Positions 50,934 through 60,577 are shown, numbered from the stretch's first letter. The stretch is 64,000 nt of DNA from Gordonia malaquae NBRC 108250 (GCF_000344135.1 NZ_BAOP01000015.1:1-64000); one strand, 5' to 3'. Numbers and translations: made by a program. Notes: a model not told the origin generated them from the sequence alone.

Positions 50934-51562
50934 TTGAGGTGTGCCTTTCGTCCATCGGTGACAACGCCACGGGCGGCGAGCGCGTCCACTACTTCTGGCA
51001 GCAGAGCGCGTTCGACGATTTTGATGCGTTCGTGCAGGGAGGCCTCGGTGTCGTCGGGGCGAACCTCGACGATTCGTTGAGCCAGGATCGGGCCGGTGTC
51101 CACGCCGTCGTCGACGAGGTGGACGGTGGTGCCGGTGATTTTGACGCCGTACGCGAGCGCGTCGGCGACTCCGTGCGCGCCGGGGAAGGCGGGCAGCAGG
51201 GCTGGGTGCGAGTTGACGATCGTCCCACCGAATCGGTTGAGGAACGCGGGACCGAGAATCTTCATGAAACCCGCGGTCACAACCCATTCCGGACTCATGT
51301 TCGCGACGTCGGCGGCGAGTGCGGCGTCCCACGCAGCACGGTCCGGGTGGTCTTTCAGTCGGCACCGGATGACTGGGATCCCCGCGGCGTCGGCGATGCC
51401 GACGGCTGCACAGTCCCTGTCGACGACTGCGCCGACCACGGTGAACGATGCATCGGGCCGGCTCGCATGCTCGAGAATCGACGCGAAGAGCGAGCCGGTT
51501 CCGGAGGCGAGGACCACAACGGGCGACTTCTCGGTGCGCGATGCGTCCTGGGGGCCTGTCAC
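50930..51562 (-). CDS. purN: Phosphoribosylglycinamide formyltransferase
   Basis: The 210-residue enzyme transfers formyl from 10-formyl-THF to GAR in purine synthesis. It has the N-terminal [13 protein letters not shown] loop, the active-site [16 protein letters not shown] with Asn/His, and [13 protein letters not shown] with the catalytic Asp. GTG 51562 is chosen for fit to family length; no Shine-Dalgarno is clear, so translation may be leaderless or coupled. It starts 97 bp after the perM stop and runs into purH. Confidence 0.93.
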   Translation of the reverse strand: MTGPQDASRTEKSPVVVLASGTGSLFASILEHASRPDASFTVVGAVVDRDCAAVGIADAAGIPVIRCRLKDHPDRAAWDAALAADVANMSPEWVVTAGFMKILGPAFLNRFGGTIVNSHPALLPAFPGAHGVADALAYGVKITGTTVHLVDDGVDTGPILAQRIVEVRPDDTEASLHERIKIVERALLPEVVDALAARGVVTDGRKAHLK

Positions 51563-51658
51563 AGGAACGAGTTTAAGGCGTGTTGCAGACCACGTCGCCT
51601 TCCGCCCCACCTCTGCATACGCAGCGCTGTCGGAGGGGGTTCTGATCGACGAGGAGAA

Positions 51659-53098
51659 TCAGTGCTTCCCCGGGTCGGTCTCGGTGAGTGGATCAGTGCC
51701 GAAGGCGGGCGCCTCGGCGGCATCCGTGCCCGGCGTCGACGTGTCATCGGCGAGAGCCGCATCGTCGTCGGCCTCATCGGCTGCTTCCCGACCGGCAAGA
51801 TCGGGAGCGTCGTCGACGGACGCATCGCCTGCATCCGCGTCGACCGAGCCTGATTCGGGGACGTCGAACCAATCGTCGAGGTCGTCGCCGACCTCTTCGG
51901 CCGCTCGTCGACGACCGGCGAACCCGCCGTCGGCGAGCCAGAGGACTGCGACGACCAGACCTCCGCCGAGCGCGAGCCAAGCGAAGGTGTAGACACCGGC
52001 GGTCGGCACGTTGACACCGGAATGGCCGAGTTCGCCGAGGCGACCGCCGGACACCCACGCGGCGGCGACCATCAGCGCGGCGGCGACGGCTGCTCCGATG
52101 CCGACGGCTCGAAGGTGACGAACAGGGTCGTCGCTGCGGCAGTACCAGCCGAGAACCGCACCGGCGATCAGCGGGATCACGAAGACGAATGCACCGAGCG
52201 GTCCGATGCTCGTCTCGGGGAGTGCAGCGGTGACCGGCAGCGGCGGGACCTCACCGCGCGCGACGTCGAATGCGTCGAGCACGGTGGTTCCGAGTTGGGC
52301 GCTCGCCCCGGTGCTGATCGCCGTGGCGCCGACGATCATGTTGGGCAGGTACAGCACAGAGAGCACGGTGAGCCCGAGATAGCCGTCGACAGTGTTTCCG
52401 TCGTCGATCATCGTCCTCATCGCGCCCCAGTGCGCGATGATCCCCGCGAACACCATGGCCGCGCCGCCAGCGATGAACAGGCCGAACGCGATCAGACCAC
52501 CGCGCGCTCCGACGCGCTCGGTGGCCGGAACCGCGAACTCGGTGAGGATCGGCTTCAAGCTCGGGATGGCGACGCCGACCAGGACCGCCACTCCCTGGAC
52601 CAGCAACGTGTAGCCGAACGCCTGCAGTGAATCGGGTTGGCCGATCGGCGTCACCGCGGAACCGTCGGCGATCACCGCAAGGGACAGCGTGGTGACGAGC
52701 ATCGAACCGCCGAGCGCGGCGCCGGCGATGCCGATCAGATCAGGGAGTTCACGGGCAGTCGAGGCGCCTTCGGCGACGACTTTCACCGTTCCGGCGGCCG
52801 CGAGCAGGGTCGGCAGGAGCGGAAGGATTCCCAGAGTGACGCCGCCGATCGTGACGGGCACCTGGTTCACCGCGAGCCATCCCGCAGCGACGGCGGAGCC
52901 GAGACCGGAGAGACCGTCGCCCGCCAGGAGACGAATGATCCCGATGATCACCGCGATCACGATCACGGTGATCATCGGGGACAGCAGTGCGACCTTCACC
53001 AGATCCCACGTCGCTGCCTTTCGTGGGGTCACGTCGGCACGACGAGTGAGGCGCACCTGCCGGAGGCGGGCGGCCAGGGAGTTCGGCGTTGGACTCAC
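51659..53098 (-). CDS. perM: PerM-like integral membrane protein (DUF6350)
   Basis: The 479-residue protein has about ten membrane segments in residues 35-410 and an acidic, disordered C-terminal tail (about 415-479, rich in D, A and E). It matches Rv0955 (PerM) in position and fold; PerM supports cell division and survival under magnesium limitation in M. tuberculosis by stabilising FtsB. It starts at GTG 53098. It lies between DUF5336 and purN, as in M. tuberculosis. Confidence 0.88.
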   Translation of the reverse strand: MSPTPNSLAARLRQVRLTRRADVTPRKAATWDLVKVALLSPMITVIVIAVIIGIIRLLAGDGLSGLGSAVAAGWLAVNQVPVTIGGVTLGILPLLPTLLAAAGTVKVVAEGASTARELPDLIGIAGAALGGSMLVTTLSLAVIADGSAVTPIGQPDSLQAFGYTLLVQGVAVLVGVAIPSLKPILTEFAVPATERVGARGGLIAFGLFIAGGAAMVFAGIIAHWGAMRTMIDDGNTVDGYLGLTVLSVLYLPNMIVGATAISTGASAQLGTTVLDAFDVARGEVPPLPVTAALPETSIGPLGAFVFVIPLIAGAVLGWYCRSDDPVRHLRAVGIGAAVAAALMVAAAWVSGGRLGELGHSGVNVPTAGVYTFAWLALGGGLVVAVLWLADGGFAGRRRAAEEVGDDLDDWFDVPESGSVDADAGDASVDDAPDLAGREAADEADDDAALADDTSTPGTDAAEAPAFGTDPLTETDPGKH

Positions 53099-53120
53099 GC
53101 GGTCGCGGCGAACCTGAGTG

Positions 53121-54083
53121 TTACTGCTGCTCGGACTGCGGGGTGGCCGCGCCCGGATCGGTGTTCGGCTTGACGAACGCGGTGGTGGCGTTCACGTCGC
53201 CCGCGGGCTGACCGTACCCGGCAGCGGGCTGCTGGTTAGTCGAGATCGCCTGGGTCGCGGGGGTGTAGCCCTGCGCCTCGGGCTGCTGGGTTGCGGGAGC
53301 CTGGCCCTGAGCCTGCTGACCGTACCCGTAGCCGTATCCCGCTGCGGGCTGCTGCGCCTGCTGGGCCGCTGCCTGCTGCTGTGCGGCGTACGGATCTGCG
53401 GTCTGGGGTGCAGCGGCGTACTGGTCGGCGGCGGGTGCCGCGTAGCCGACCGAACCCGCGGTCGCTGCAGCGTCGGCGGGAGCCAACTTGATCTGGCCGC
53501 CCTCGATCAGCAGCCACACGACTGCGGCGATCGCCGCCAGAATCGACGTGATGAGCAGGATGATCGCTCCGGTGCCGTTCTCGCCTTCCGTCGTGGCGAA
53601 GACGAGCACCGTCACAACTGCCGCGGCCACAGTCGATGCGAACACCGTGCCTATCGCCCACTTCTCGGCACCGAGGACAAACGTCGACAGCGCGATCAGG
53701 CCCGCGACCACAACTGCAAGATACGGCGCGGTGTAGAACGACTCAAACAGCTTCATGCCGATGTCGGAGTACGCCTCGGCGAACCCGCAGAACAGCGTGA
53801 TGACGCCGAGCGCGCCGATGACGGCGGCGACGATCGCCGGCGTGTTAGCGGGGAGTCCCTGGCTCGGGGCCGGAGCCTGCGGAGCACCGTAGCCGTACTG
53901 TGCCTGCTGGCCGTAGGGGTCCTGCGCCTGCTGACCGTACTGTGCCTGAGCCTGTTGACCGTACTGCGCGGCCTGGCCGTACTGTCCCTGCGCGGGGTCG
54001 TAACCCTGCTGGCCGTACTGCTGGTTCTGGGCCCCCTGCGGATCCTGGCCGTAGCCGTAACCGCCGGACTGCGGGTAGGTCAT
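53121..54083 (-). CDS. DUF5336 membrane protein with Tyr/Gly/Gln repeats (Rv0954 family)
   Basis: The 320-residue protein has an N-terminal tail (1-75) of YGQQ/QAQ repeats and four membrane helices (about 80-205). A second Ala/Gln/Tyr-rich tail follows (210-320). Rv0954, its likely orthologue, is a septum-associated membrane protein placed next to perM. The low-complexity tails may drive protein association at the septum. It begins at ATG 54083, is followed by perM after 22 bp, and is probably co-transcribed with it. Confidence 0.85.
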   Translation of the reverse strand: MTYPQSGGYGYGQDPQGAQNQQYGQQGYDPAQGQYGQAAQYGQQAQAQYGQQAQDPYGQQAQYGYGAPQAPAPSQGLPANTPAIVAAVIGALGVITLFCGFAEAYSDIGMKLFESFYTAPYLAVVVAGLIALSTFVLGAEKWAIGTVFASTVAAAVVTVLVFATTEGENGTGAIILLITSILAAIAAVVWLLIEGGQIKLAPADAAATAGSVGYAAPAADQYAAAPQTADPYAAQQQAAAQQAQQPAAGYGYGYGQQAQGQAPATQQPEAQGYTPATQAISTNQQPAAGYGQPAGDVNATTAFVKPNTDPGAATPQSEQQ

Positions 54084-54195
54084 CGTGTCGCTCCCTCACG
54101 TCGAACTCACATCATCGGCCGTTCCGACGAACGCAGTCCACGCTAATACACGTCGCCTGAGAGGGTCCGACATGCGTGTCTGGCGCGTTCTGATC

Positions 54196-56130
54196 TCAGC
54201 CTCGGTGAGTACGCCCCTGCTCGGCGTACCAGTCGATGAGCGAGTAGTCGTCCACCGACTTCGGGTCGATGCTCACCTCGGTCCGGCCGGCGAGGATCGC
54301 CGTCACCGGGACTTCCAGTTTCTTGCCCGTCCGGGTATGCGGGATCCCCGGTGCGACGATCACCTCATCCGGCACGTGGCGGGCCGAGAGTCGCGTCTTG
54401 ACCTGGGACGCGATCTGTGCGGTCAACTCGTCGGTCAGCTCCGCGCCCGGCACCAGGGTGACGAACAGCGGCATCCAATATTCGCCGCCGGGGCCGTCGA
54501 CGCCGAGCACAAACGCCTCGGCGATCTCACTGATGCCTTCGACGACCTCGTAGATGTCAGCCGAACCCATGCGGATGCCGTTGCGGTTGAGGGTCGCATC
54601 GCTTCGTCCGTGAATGATGAGCGAGCCTCGGTCGGTGACGGTCACCCAGTCCCCGTGACGCCAGACGGTCGGGACGTCAACCGCGTCCCACTCATGCGCG
54701 AAGTACGCCTTTCGGTACCTCTCACCGTCCGGGTCGTCCCAGAAGTGGACCGGCATCGACGGCATCGGTGCGGAGATCACCATCTCCCCGACTTCGCCGA
54801 TGAGCGGCTTCGCCTGCGGCGACCAGCTCTCCAGGGCCACCCCGAGATATCGGACGGACAGTTCGCCTGCGACCACCGGGACGCCCGTCGAACCACCCGC
54901 GAACGCCGACACCACATCCGTTCCGCCGCTGATGGAGGAGATCGGCAATCCGGCTGCGACGTTGTCGTCCACCCAGGTGAACAGGTCTGCTGCGAGCGTC
55001 GATCCGGTGCTTCCGAGCGCTTCCAGTGCCGATAGATCATGGTCGGCACCCGGCCGAAGTCCTGCCTTCCGCGACGCCTGCAACTGGCCCGGGCTGGTTC
55101 CGAAGTAGGTGACCTTCTCATCGGCGACGATCCGCCACAGAGTGTCGGCGTCGGGATACAGCGGCGATCCGCTGTAGGTGACGATCCGCGCACCGACGAG
55201 GAGTCCGGCGGCCTGGAAGTTCCACATCATCCAACTGAGCGCCGTCTGCCAGAAGAACACCGAGCCGGGACGCAGATCGCTGTGCAGTCCGGCGGCCTTG
55301 AGGTGCTCGAGCACCACACCGCCGTGACCGTGGACGATGCCCTTGGGCTTGCCGGTGGTTCCGGAGGAGAACAGAACCCACAGCGGATGATCGAACGGGA
55401 CTTTGACTGGTTCGACAGGGCGCGTGCGGTCCGCGGTCGCCTCGTCCCAGGACACCGCGCCGTCCACGGACTCACCGACCACGATGTGCGTCGACACGCC
55501 GAGGAGCACGGCGAGTTCCTCGGAATCAGCCCGCTTGTCGACGTCCTTACCGTTGTAGCGGTAACCCGATGACGAGAAGAGCACCTTCGGGGCGAGTTGA
55601 GCCATACGCCCGGCGGCGCCTTCTGGTGCGTAGTCCTGACCGCATCCCGACCACAGTGCACCGAGCGACGCGGTGGCGAGGAACGCGATCACCGTCTCCG
55701 GAACGTCCGGCAGGTAGGCGGCGACGACGTCCCCTCGCCCGACCCCCGCCTCCGCCAACGTGCGTGCCACTGCTCCGACAAGTCCGGGGAGTTCCGCCCA
55801 GGAGATCTCCGTGCGCGTCCCGTCCTCGGTGATCCCGACGATCGCGGCGCCCTCGAGCCCCGAGTTTGCCAGCACCGCGTCGACGTAGTTCAGTTCGACG
55901 CCGGGGAACCATCGTGCGCCCGGCATGTCGCGATCCGCGAGCACGGCGTCGTCGCCGTCCTCGAGAGGCGCCGCGGCGATCGTGTCCAGGGCGAAGTGAT
56001 CCCACACCGCTCGCCAGAAGCCCGGAAGGTCGGCGACCGACTGCTCCCACAGGGCGCCGTACTCGGTCAGATCACGGCCCACACTGTCGCCGTAATTCTC
56101 TGCAAAACGGCTGATCTGAGACTCGGTCAC
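54196..56130 (-). CDS. Acetoacetyl-CoA synthetase (acetoacetate--CoA ligase)
   Basis: The 644-residue ANL-family ligase shows AACS features: N-terminal MPGARWFPGVELNYVDAVL, P-loop LFSSGTTGKPKGIVHGHGG, HSDLRPGSVFFWQTALSWMMWN, and the C-terminal NRNGIRMGSADIYEVVEG then RTGKKLEVP with the catalytic Lys. It activates acetoacetate with ATP. Its start overlaps the FadD35-like stop by 4 bp. At the end of the leucine operon it can salvage the acetoacetate released by the HMG-CoA lyase step, in place of the CoA transferase found in M. tuberculosis. Confidence 0.92.
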   Translation of the reverse strand: MTESQISRFAENYGDSVGRDLTEYGALWEQSVADLPGFWRAVWDHFALDTIAAAPLEDGDDAVLADRDMPGARWFPGVELNYVDAVLANSGLEGAAIVGITEDGTRTEISWAELPGLVGAVARTLAEAGVGRGDVVAAYLPDVPETVIAFLATASLGALWSGCGQDYAPEGAAGRMAQLAPKVLFSSSGYRYNGKDVDKRADSEELAVLLGVSTHIVVGESVDGAVSWDEATADRTRPVEPVKVPFDHPLWVLFSSGTTGKPKGIVHGHGGVVLEHLKAAGLHSDLRPGSVFFWQTALSWMMWNFQAAGLLVGARIVTYSGSPLYPDADTLWRIVADEKVTYFGTSPGQLQASRKAGLRPGADHDLSALEALGSTGSTLAADLFTWVDDNVAAGLPISSISGGTDVVSAFAGGSTGVPVVAGELSVRYLGVALESWSPQAKPLIGEVGEMVISAPMPSMPVHFWDDPDGERYRKAYFAHEWDAVDVPTVWRHGDWVTVTDRGSLIIHGRSDATLNRNGIRMGSADIYEVVEGISEIAEAFVLGVDGPGGEYWMPLFVTLVPGAELTDELTAQIASQVKTRLSARHVPDEVIVAPGIPHTRTGKKLEVPVTAILAGRTEVSIDPKSVDDYSLIDWYAEQGRTHRG

Positions 56131-57773
56131 TTGACGAGCCCGAGGAACTCGATCGACTTCTCGCGCATCTCGACCTTCCGGACCTTGCCTGTCACGGTCA
56201 TCGGGAACTCCTCCACCACGTGGACATACCGCGGGATCTTGTGGCGCGAGATGTGACCGGTCGCGAACTCACGTACAGCGTCGGCGTCCAACGGTGCGGC
56301 GCCATCGCGCACGCGGACCCACGCCATCAGTTCTTCGCCGTACTTCTCGTCCGGCACGCCGATGACCTGCGCGTCGACGATGTCGGGGTGCGTGTAGAGG
56401 AACTCCTCGATCTCACGCGGGTAGATGTTCTCGCCGCCGCGGATCACCATGTCTTTGATCCGGCCCGTGATGCGGGCGTAGCCGTCGTCGCCCATCACGC
56501 CCAAGTCGCCTGTGCGCATCCAGCCGTCGGCGTCGATCGCGTCCGCGGTCTTCTCCGGCTCGTTCCAGTAGCCCTGCATCACCGAGTAGCCACGCGTGCA
56601 GAACTCGCCGGTCTCACCACGCGGAAGCACTTCGCGCGTCACCGGGTCGACGATCTTGATCTCCAGGTGCGGTCCGACCCGGCCGACGGTGCCGACGCGC
56701 AAGTCGAGCTCGTCGTCGGTACGGGTCTGAGTGGAGACCGGGCTGGTCTCGGTCATTCCGTAGCAAATCGACACTTCGGCCATGTTCATCTCGTCGATCA
56801 CCCGACGCATCACCGCCTCCGGGCACGGCGAACCCGCCATGATGCCCGTCCTCAACGTCGACAGGTCGTACGACGCGCCTGTGTCAAGCAACGCGAGTTC
56901 GGCGATGAACATCGTCGGCACACCGTACAGGCTCGTGCAGCCGTACTTCTCGACCGCCGCGAGCGCAGTCGCCGGGTCGAACGCCGGGCCCGGGATCACC
57001 ATCGCCGACCCGTGCGAGATCGCGGCGAGATTGCCCATCACCATGCCGAAGCAGTGGTAGAACGGCACCGGCAGGCAGATGCGGTCGGCTTCGGTGTAGT
57101 TCACCAGCTCGCCGACGAGGAACCCGTTGTTTCCGATATTGGTGTGCGACAGGGTGACGCCCTTCGGCGAGCCCGTGGTCCCCGACGTGTACTGGATGTT
57201 GATGGCGTCGTCGGCGTCGAGTCGAGAGGCGATCTCGTCGACGGCGGCGAGCTCGTCGGCCGTCGGCTCGGACAACAGCGTCGCGAACCCGTCCGACTCG
57301 AACAACACGACCTGACGGAGCTCCGAAAGCTGATCCCTGACGTCGTCGAGCATCACCGCGTACTCGGAGTCGCGGAACCGCTCAGCCGCGAGCACCACGG
57401 TCGTTCCCGACTGCCCGAGGACGTACGCCAGTTCGTGACGACGGTACGACGGATTGATCACCACGAGCACCGCACCGATCTCAGCGGCGGCGAACTGGGT
57501 GAGGACCCATTCGAACCTGTTCGGCGACCACAACGCCACCCGATCACCCGGGTTCACACCCAGCCGCAACAGCCCGGCGGCGAGGGCCCGGACGTCGCGC
57601 CGGAACTCACGGTAGGTCCACTGCCTGTCGACGCTCGCGTCGATGAGCGCGACAGAGTCCGGGAACCTCTCCGCGGTGGCGGCCAGCGTCGCGCCGATCG
57701 TCTGAGTCAGCAGTGCAGGCTCGGACTCGCCGCGGGCATAGGAGTCGGTGTCGGTGTACATCTGGTCAGCCAT
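56127..57773 (-). CDS. fadD35: Acyl-CoA synthetase, FadD35-like
   Basis: The 548-residue ANL ligase has P-loop YTSGTTGSPKG, ICYGMTETSPV, GDLGVMGDDGYARITGR and RGGENIYPREIEEFL, and the C-terminal Lys in TVTGKVRKVEMR. The start at 57773 (MADQMYTDTD) has GGAGGA upstream. It lies between citE (20 bp) and the AACS gene (4-bp overlap) in the leucine/itaconate operon, as Rv2505c does. It may activate isovalerate, itaconate or a related branched acid; specificity is not evident from sequence. Confidence 0.87.
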   Translation of the reverse strand: MADQMYTDTDSYARGESEPALLTQTIGATLAATAERFPDSVALIDASVDRQWTYREFRRDVRALAAGLLRLGVNPGDRVALWSPNRFEWVLTQFAAAEIGAVLVVINPSYRRHELAYVLGQSGTTVVLAAERFRDSEYAVMLDDVRDQLSELRQVVLFESDGFATLLSEPTADELAAVDEIASRLDADDAINIQYTSGTTGSPKGVTLSHTNIGNNGFLVGELVNYTEADRICLPVPFYHCFGMVMGNLAAISHGSAMVIPGPAFDPATALAAVEKYGCTSLYGVPTMFIAELALLDTGASYDLSTLRTGIMAGSPCPEAVMRRVIDEMNMAEVSICYGMTETSPVSTQTRTDDELDLRVGTVGRVGPHLEIKIVDPVTREVLPRGETGEFCTRGYSVMQGYWNEPEKTADAIDADGWMRTGDLGVMGDDGYARITGRIKDMVIRGGENIYPREIEEFLYTHPDIVDAQVIGVPDEKYGEELMAWVRVRDGAAPLDADAVREFATGHISRHKIPRYVHVVEEFPMTVTGKVRKVEMREKSIEFLGLVK

Positions 57774-57793
57774 GAGTTCCTCCGGGTTGTGAA

Positions 57794-58627
57794 TTACCGC
57801 GTGACGCCCGCGCGGGACAGGACGGCGCGAGCCTGCGCCAAGACGGGACCGTCGATCATCTGGCCGTCGAGCTGGAAGACGCCGCCGTCGTAGACGACTG
57901 CACCCTGAAGCACTCGCGTGGCCCATTCGACACGCTCAGGAGCGGGCGCGTACCCGTCCCTGATGTGGGCGGCCTGCGACGGGTGGATGCACGCGGTCGC
58001 GGTGAACCCGAGTGCGACTGCGTCCTGGACTTCGGCGACCAGTCCGTCGACGTCGGCGATGTCGATGTGGACGGCGTCGATCGCGGCCTTGCTGTAGGCG
58101 CCTGCGGCGAGCCGGACACGCGAACGAACGTGACGCGCCACATCGCGGTACTCGCCCGCGTACGGTTCACCGACGCCGAACCTGCTCGACGTGCCGCCGA
58201 GACCTGCAACGAGATCCTCCGCTCCCCACATCAGGCCGATGCAGTTCGGCGCCGCGACGATCTCCTCCACCCGGAGTGCACCCATCGGCGTCTCGATCAG
58301 GGCGATCGTCGGCAGGTGGGCGATCTGCGAGGGCTCTTCGACCTTGGCCTGCATCAGGACCCGATACGGCGTCGCCTGCACGGCGGCGAGGTCGAGTTCG
58401 TGGTCTTCGGTGCCCGCCGGGTTGATCCGGACGATCACCCGATCCGGGTGGACCGGATTCGCGACGAGCGCCTCCCTCGCGGCAGCCTTGTTGACGGGAG
58501 CGACGGCGTCCTCAAGGTCCAGGATCACCATGTCGGCGCGATCGAGCGCCTTCAGATAGCGCTCGGGTCGATCGGCCGGGCAGAACAGGAGTGCAGGTCC
58601 TGCGGGTGTCCACGATTCGACAGTCAT
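57794..58627 (-). CDS. citE: CitE-like beta-hydroxyacyl-CoA lyase (HMG-CoA/citramalyl-CoA lyase)
   Basis: The 277-residue HpcH/HpaI-type barrel has DMVILDLEDAVAP (metal Asp/Glu), IVRINPAGT, IALIETPMGALRVEEI, WGAEDLVAGLGG and CIHPSQAAHIRDGYAP. It matches Rv2498c, which cleaves HMG-CoA (leucine) and citramalyl-CoA (itaconate). It lies 6 bp after maoC and 20 bp before the FadD35-like gene, so it is in the same operon. Without an alpha subunit of citrate lyase beside it, true citrate lyase is excluded. Confidence 0.88.
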   Translation of the reverse strand: MTVESWTPAGPALLFCPADRPERYLKALDRADMVILDLEDAVAPVNKAAAREALVANPVHPDRVIVRINPAGTEDHELDLAAVQATPYRVLMQAKVEEPSQIAHLPTIALIETPMGALRVEEIVAAPNCIGLMWGAEDLVAGLGGTSSRFGVGEPYAGEYRDVARHVRSRVRLAAGAYSKAAIDAVHIDIADVDGLVAEVQDAVALGFTATACIHPSQAAHIRDGYAPAPERVEWATRVLQGAVVYDGGVFQLDGQMIDGPVLAQARAVLSRAGVTR

Positions 58628-58633
58628 GCGATT

Positions 58634-59122
58634 TCAGTTCTCCTTGGGTGCGAGTCGGACGAGCGTCGAGCGCGACGCTCTCGCCACTATGACACCGTCT
58701 TGGTTGCGGCCGATGTGCGTTATCTGGACGATTCCTTCACCGGGGCGCGACGACGACTCTCGTTTTCCGGTGCATTCGGTCTCCGCGTACAGCGTGTCGC
58801 CCGCGAAGAGCGGATGCGGGAACGCGATGTCGCTGAATCCGAGGTTCGCGACGAGCGTCCCCTGGGTCAGCTGCGAGACGGAGAGTCCGACGATCGTCGA
58901 CAGCGTGAACATCGAGTTGATCAGCCGTTGTCCGCCGAATCCCGGCTGCTGCGCGGACCATGCGGCATCCAGGTGCAGTGCCTGAGTGTTCATCGTCAGC
59001 GTCGTGAACAGAACGTTGTCGGCTTCGGTGACTGTACGTCCGGGGCGGTGCTCGTACACTGTCCCGATCTCGAACTCCTCGAACCACAGTCCGCGCTGCG
59101 GGACGCGCTTGCCCTCGCTCAT
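58634..59122 (-). CDS. MaoC-type enoyl/methylglutaconyl-CoA hydratase
   Basis: The 162-residue hot-dog-fold protein has the MaoC catalytic motif around TEADNVLFTTLTMNTQALHLD (Asp and His of the hydratase site) and the FAGDTLYAE strand. It corresponds to Rv2499c, which hydrates itaconyl-CoA; in leucine breakdown it would hydrate 3-methylglutaconyl-CoA to HMG-CoA. Its start overlaps the FadE19-like stop by 4 bp. Confidence 0.87.
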   Translation of the reverse strand: MSEGKRVPQRGLWFEEFEIGTVYEHRPGRTVTEADNVLFTTLTMNTQALHLDAAWSAQQPGFGGQRLINSMFTLSTIVGLSVSQLTQGTLVANLGFSDIAFPHPLFAGDTLYAETECTGKRESSSRPGEGIVQITHIGRNQDGVIVARASRSTLVRLAPKEN

Positions 59123-60267
59123 GCCGGGAGTCCCAGCGAACGGGCGATCAGCATCAACTGGACTTCGGTGGTGCCCTCGCCGATCTCGAGGATCTTCGAG
59201 TCGCGGTAGTGACGCGAGACGGGGTACTCGTTCATGAATCCGTACCCGCCGTGGATCTGCGTCGCCATGCGTGCGTTGTCCATCGCGGCCTCGCTGGAGA
59301 TCATCTTCGCGATCGACGCCTCCTTCTTGAACGGCTTTCCGGCGAGCATGCGCGCTGCAGCGTCGTAGTAGGCCATGCGGGAGACGTGAGCACGCGCCTC
59401 CATGCGGGCGATCGCGAACGACACCGACTGGTACTCGGCGATCGCCTTCCCGAATGACTTCCGCTCACGCGCGTACTTGATGCACTCGTCGACGCAGCCC
59501 TGCGCGACGCCGGTCGCGAGGCCCGCGATGGCGATACGGCCCTCGTCGAGGATCGACAGGAAGTTCGCGTAGCCGCGGCCACGCTCGCCGAGGAGGTTCT
59601 CGCGCGGGACGTGGGCCTCGTCGAAGCTCAGCGGGTGTGTGTCCGATGCGTGCCAGCCGACCTTGTCGTACGCGGGCTCGGCGGTGAATCCGGGCGTCCC
59701 GGCGGGCACGATGATCGTTGAGATCTCCTTCCCGCCGCCAGCCTTCTCACCGGTCACGGCCGTGACGGTGACCAACGAAGTGATGTCCGTGCCGGAGTTG
59801 GTGATGAACTGCTTGCCGCCGTTGATCACCCATTCGTCACCCTCTTCACGGGCCGTCGTCGCAGTCGCGCCTGCATCCGAGCCGGCGCCCGGCTCAGTGA
59901 GGCCGAATCCGGCGAGAGCCTTGCCTGCCAGCAGATCGGGAAGGAATCGCTCCTTCTGCTCCTGCGTTCCGAAGCGGTAGATCGGCATCGCGCCGAGGCC
60001 GACCCCCGCTTCGAGGGTGATCGCCACCGACTGATCGACCTTGCCGAGTTCCTCAAGCGCGAGGGCCAGGGCGAAGTAGTCGCCGCCCATGCCACCGAAC
60101 TCCTCTGAGAACGGCAGACCGAACAGGCCCATCTCACCCATCTTGGCGACGACCTCGTACGGGAAGGTCTTCTCGCGGTCGTGCTGCGCCGAGACCGGTG
60201 CGACGACACTCTGCGCGAAGTCGCGCACGCTGTCGACGAGGTCGGTGTACTCCTGGGTCAATTCCAT
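59119..60267 (-). CDS. fadE19: Acyl-CoA dehydrogenase, isovaleryl-CoA type (FadE19)
   Basis: The 382-residue flavoprotein has ACAD signatures GFGLTEPGAGSDAG (FAD/substrate), the QIHGGYGFMNEYPVSRHYRD segment, and REGRSFGKAIAEYQSVSF-like helix read as RERKSFGKAIAEYQ. The sequence FGLTEP and its place beside the MCC genes fit isovaleryl-CoA dehydrogenase. It passes electrons to ETF. It begins at ATG 60267, after a 298-bp repeat-filled gap that separates it from accA1. Confidence 0.92.
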   Translation of the reverse strand: MELTQEYTDLVDSVRDFAQSVVAPVSAQHDREKTFPYEVVAKMGEMGLFGLPFSEEFGGMGGDYFALALALEELGKVDQSVAITLEAGVGLGAMPIYRFGTQEQKERFLPDLLAGKALAGFGLTEPGAGSDAGATATTAREEGDEWVINGGKQFITNSGTDITSLVTVTAVTGEKAGGGKEISTIIVPAGTPGFTAEPAYDKVGWHASDTHPLSFDEAHVPRENLLGERGRGYANFLSILDEGRIAIAGLATGVAQGCVDECIKYARERKSFGKAIAEYQSVSFAIARMEARAHVSRMAYYDAAARMLAGKPFKKEASIAKMISSEAAMDNARMATQIHGGYGFMNEYPVSRHYRDSKILEIGEGTTEVQLMLIARSLGLPA

Positions 60268-60328
60268 GTCTGTTCCTTCATTTTGTGTTTTTCCGCTGCC
60301 GCCACAACTTGCTCATTCCCCGCGCACT

Positions 60329-60410
60329 CCCTCTGCTCCCTCGCCCCGCGCGACCCCCCTCTGCTCCGTCGCGTCGCGCGACCCCCTCTGCTCCGTCGCG
60401 TCGCGCGACC
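60329..60410. repeat. Three tandem 27-28-bp repeats inside the leucine operon
   Basis: Units begin at 60329, 60357 and 60384, each CCCTCTGCTCC followed by a TCGC..CGCGCGACC part. The second and third are identical; the first differs at a few bases. A fourth partial copy starts at 60411 and runs into the inverted repeat. There is no spacer diversity, so this is not CRISPR. Confidence 0.85.
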
Positions 60411-60417
60411 TCCTCTG

Positions 60418-60490
60418 CTCCTTGAGCGAGCGGAGCGAGTCGAAAGGTCTGCACCCGAACACCTTTCGACTCGCAAGCTCGCTCAAGGAG
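60418..60490. repeat. Large inverted repeat between fadE19 and accA1
   Basis: The left arm (60418-60448) and right arm (60461-60490) pair over 30-31 bp, from CTCCTTGAGCGAGC and GCGAGTCGAAAGGT to their complements, with a 12-nt loop and one small internal mismatch (GGA against AA). This TTGAGCGAGC...GAGTCGAAAGG word family recurs in intergenic repeats of many actinobacterial genomes. In the transcript it would fold into a very stable hairpin inside the operon. Confidence 0.85.
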
Positions 60491-60534
60491 TAGGAAAAGC
60501 GCCTCCCGCTCGAGGAGAAGAAAGGGGCGCCTCC

Positions 60535-60577
60535 CCCTCAAGGAGCAGGTGGGTTCGCGCGTCCCTCAAGGAGCAGG
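60535..60577. repeat. Direct repeat of CCCTCAAGGAGCAGG overlapping the accA1 stop
   Basis: Identical 15-mers at 60535-60549 and 60563-60577 are the reverse complement of the CTGCTCCTTGAG word of the neighbouring array. The second copy includes the accA1 stop codon (TGA at 60566-60568 on the reverse strand), so the repeat has been fixed up to and into the gene end. Confidence 0.8.

Noticed and set aside
60329..60410. CRISPR-like tandem repeat
   Set aside because: Units abut without variable spacers and no cas gene is present.
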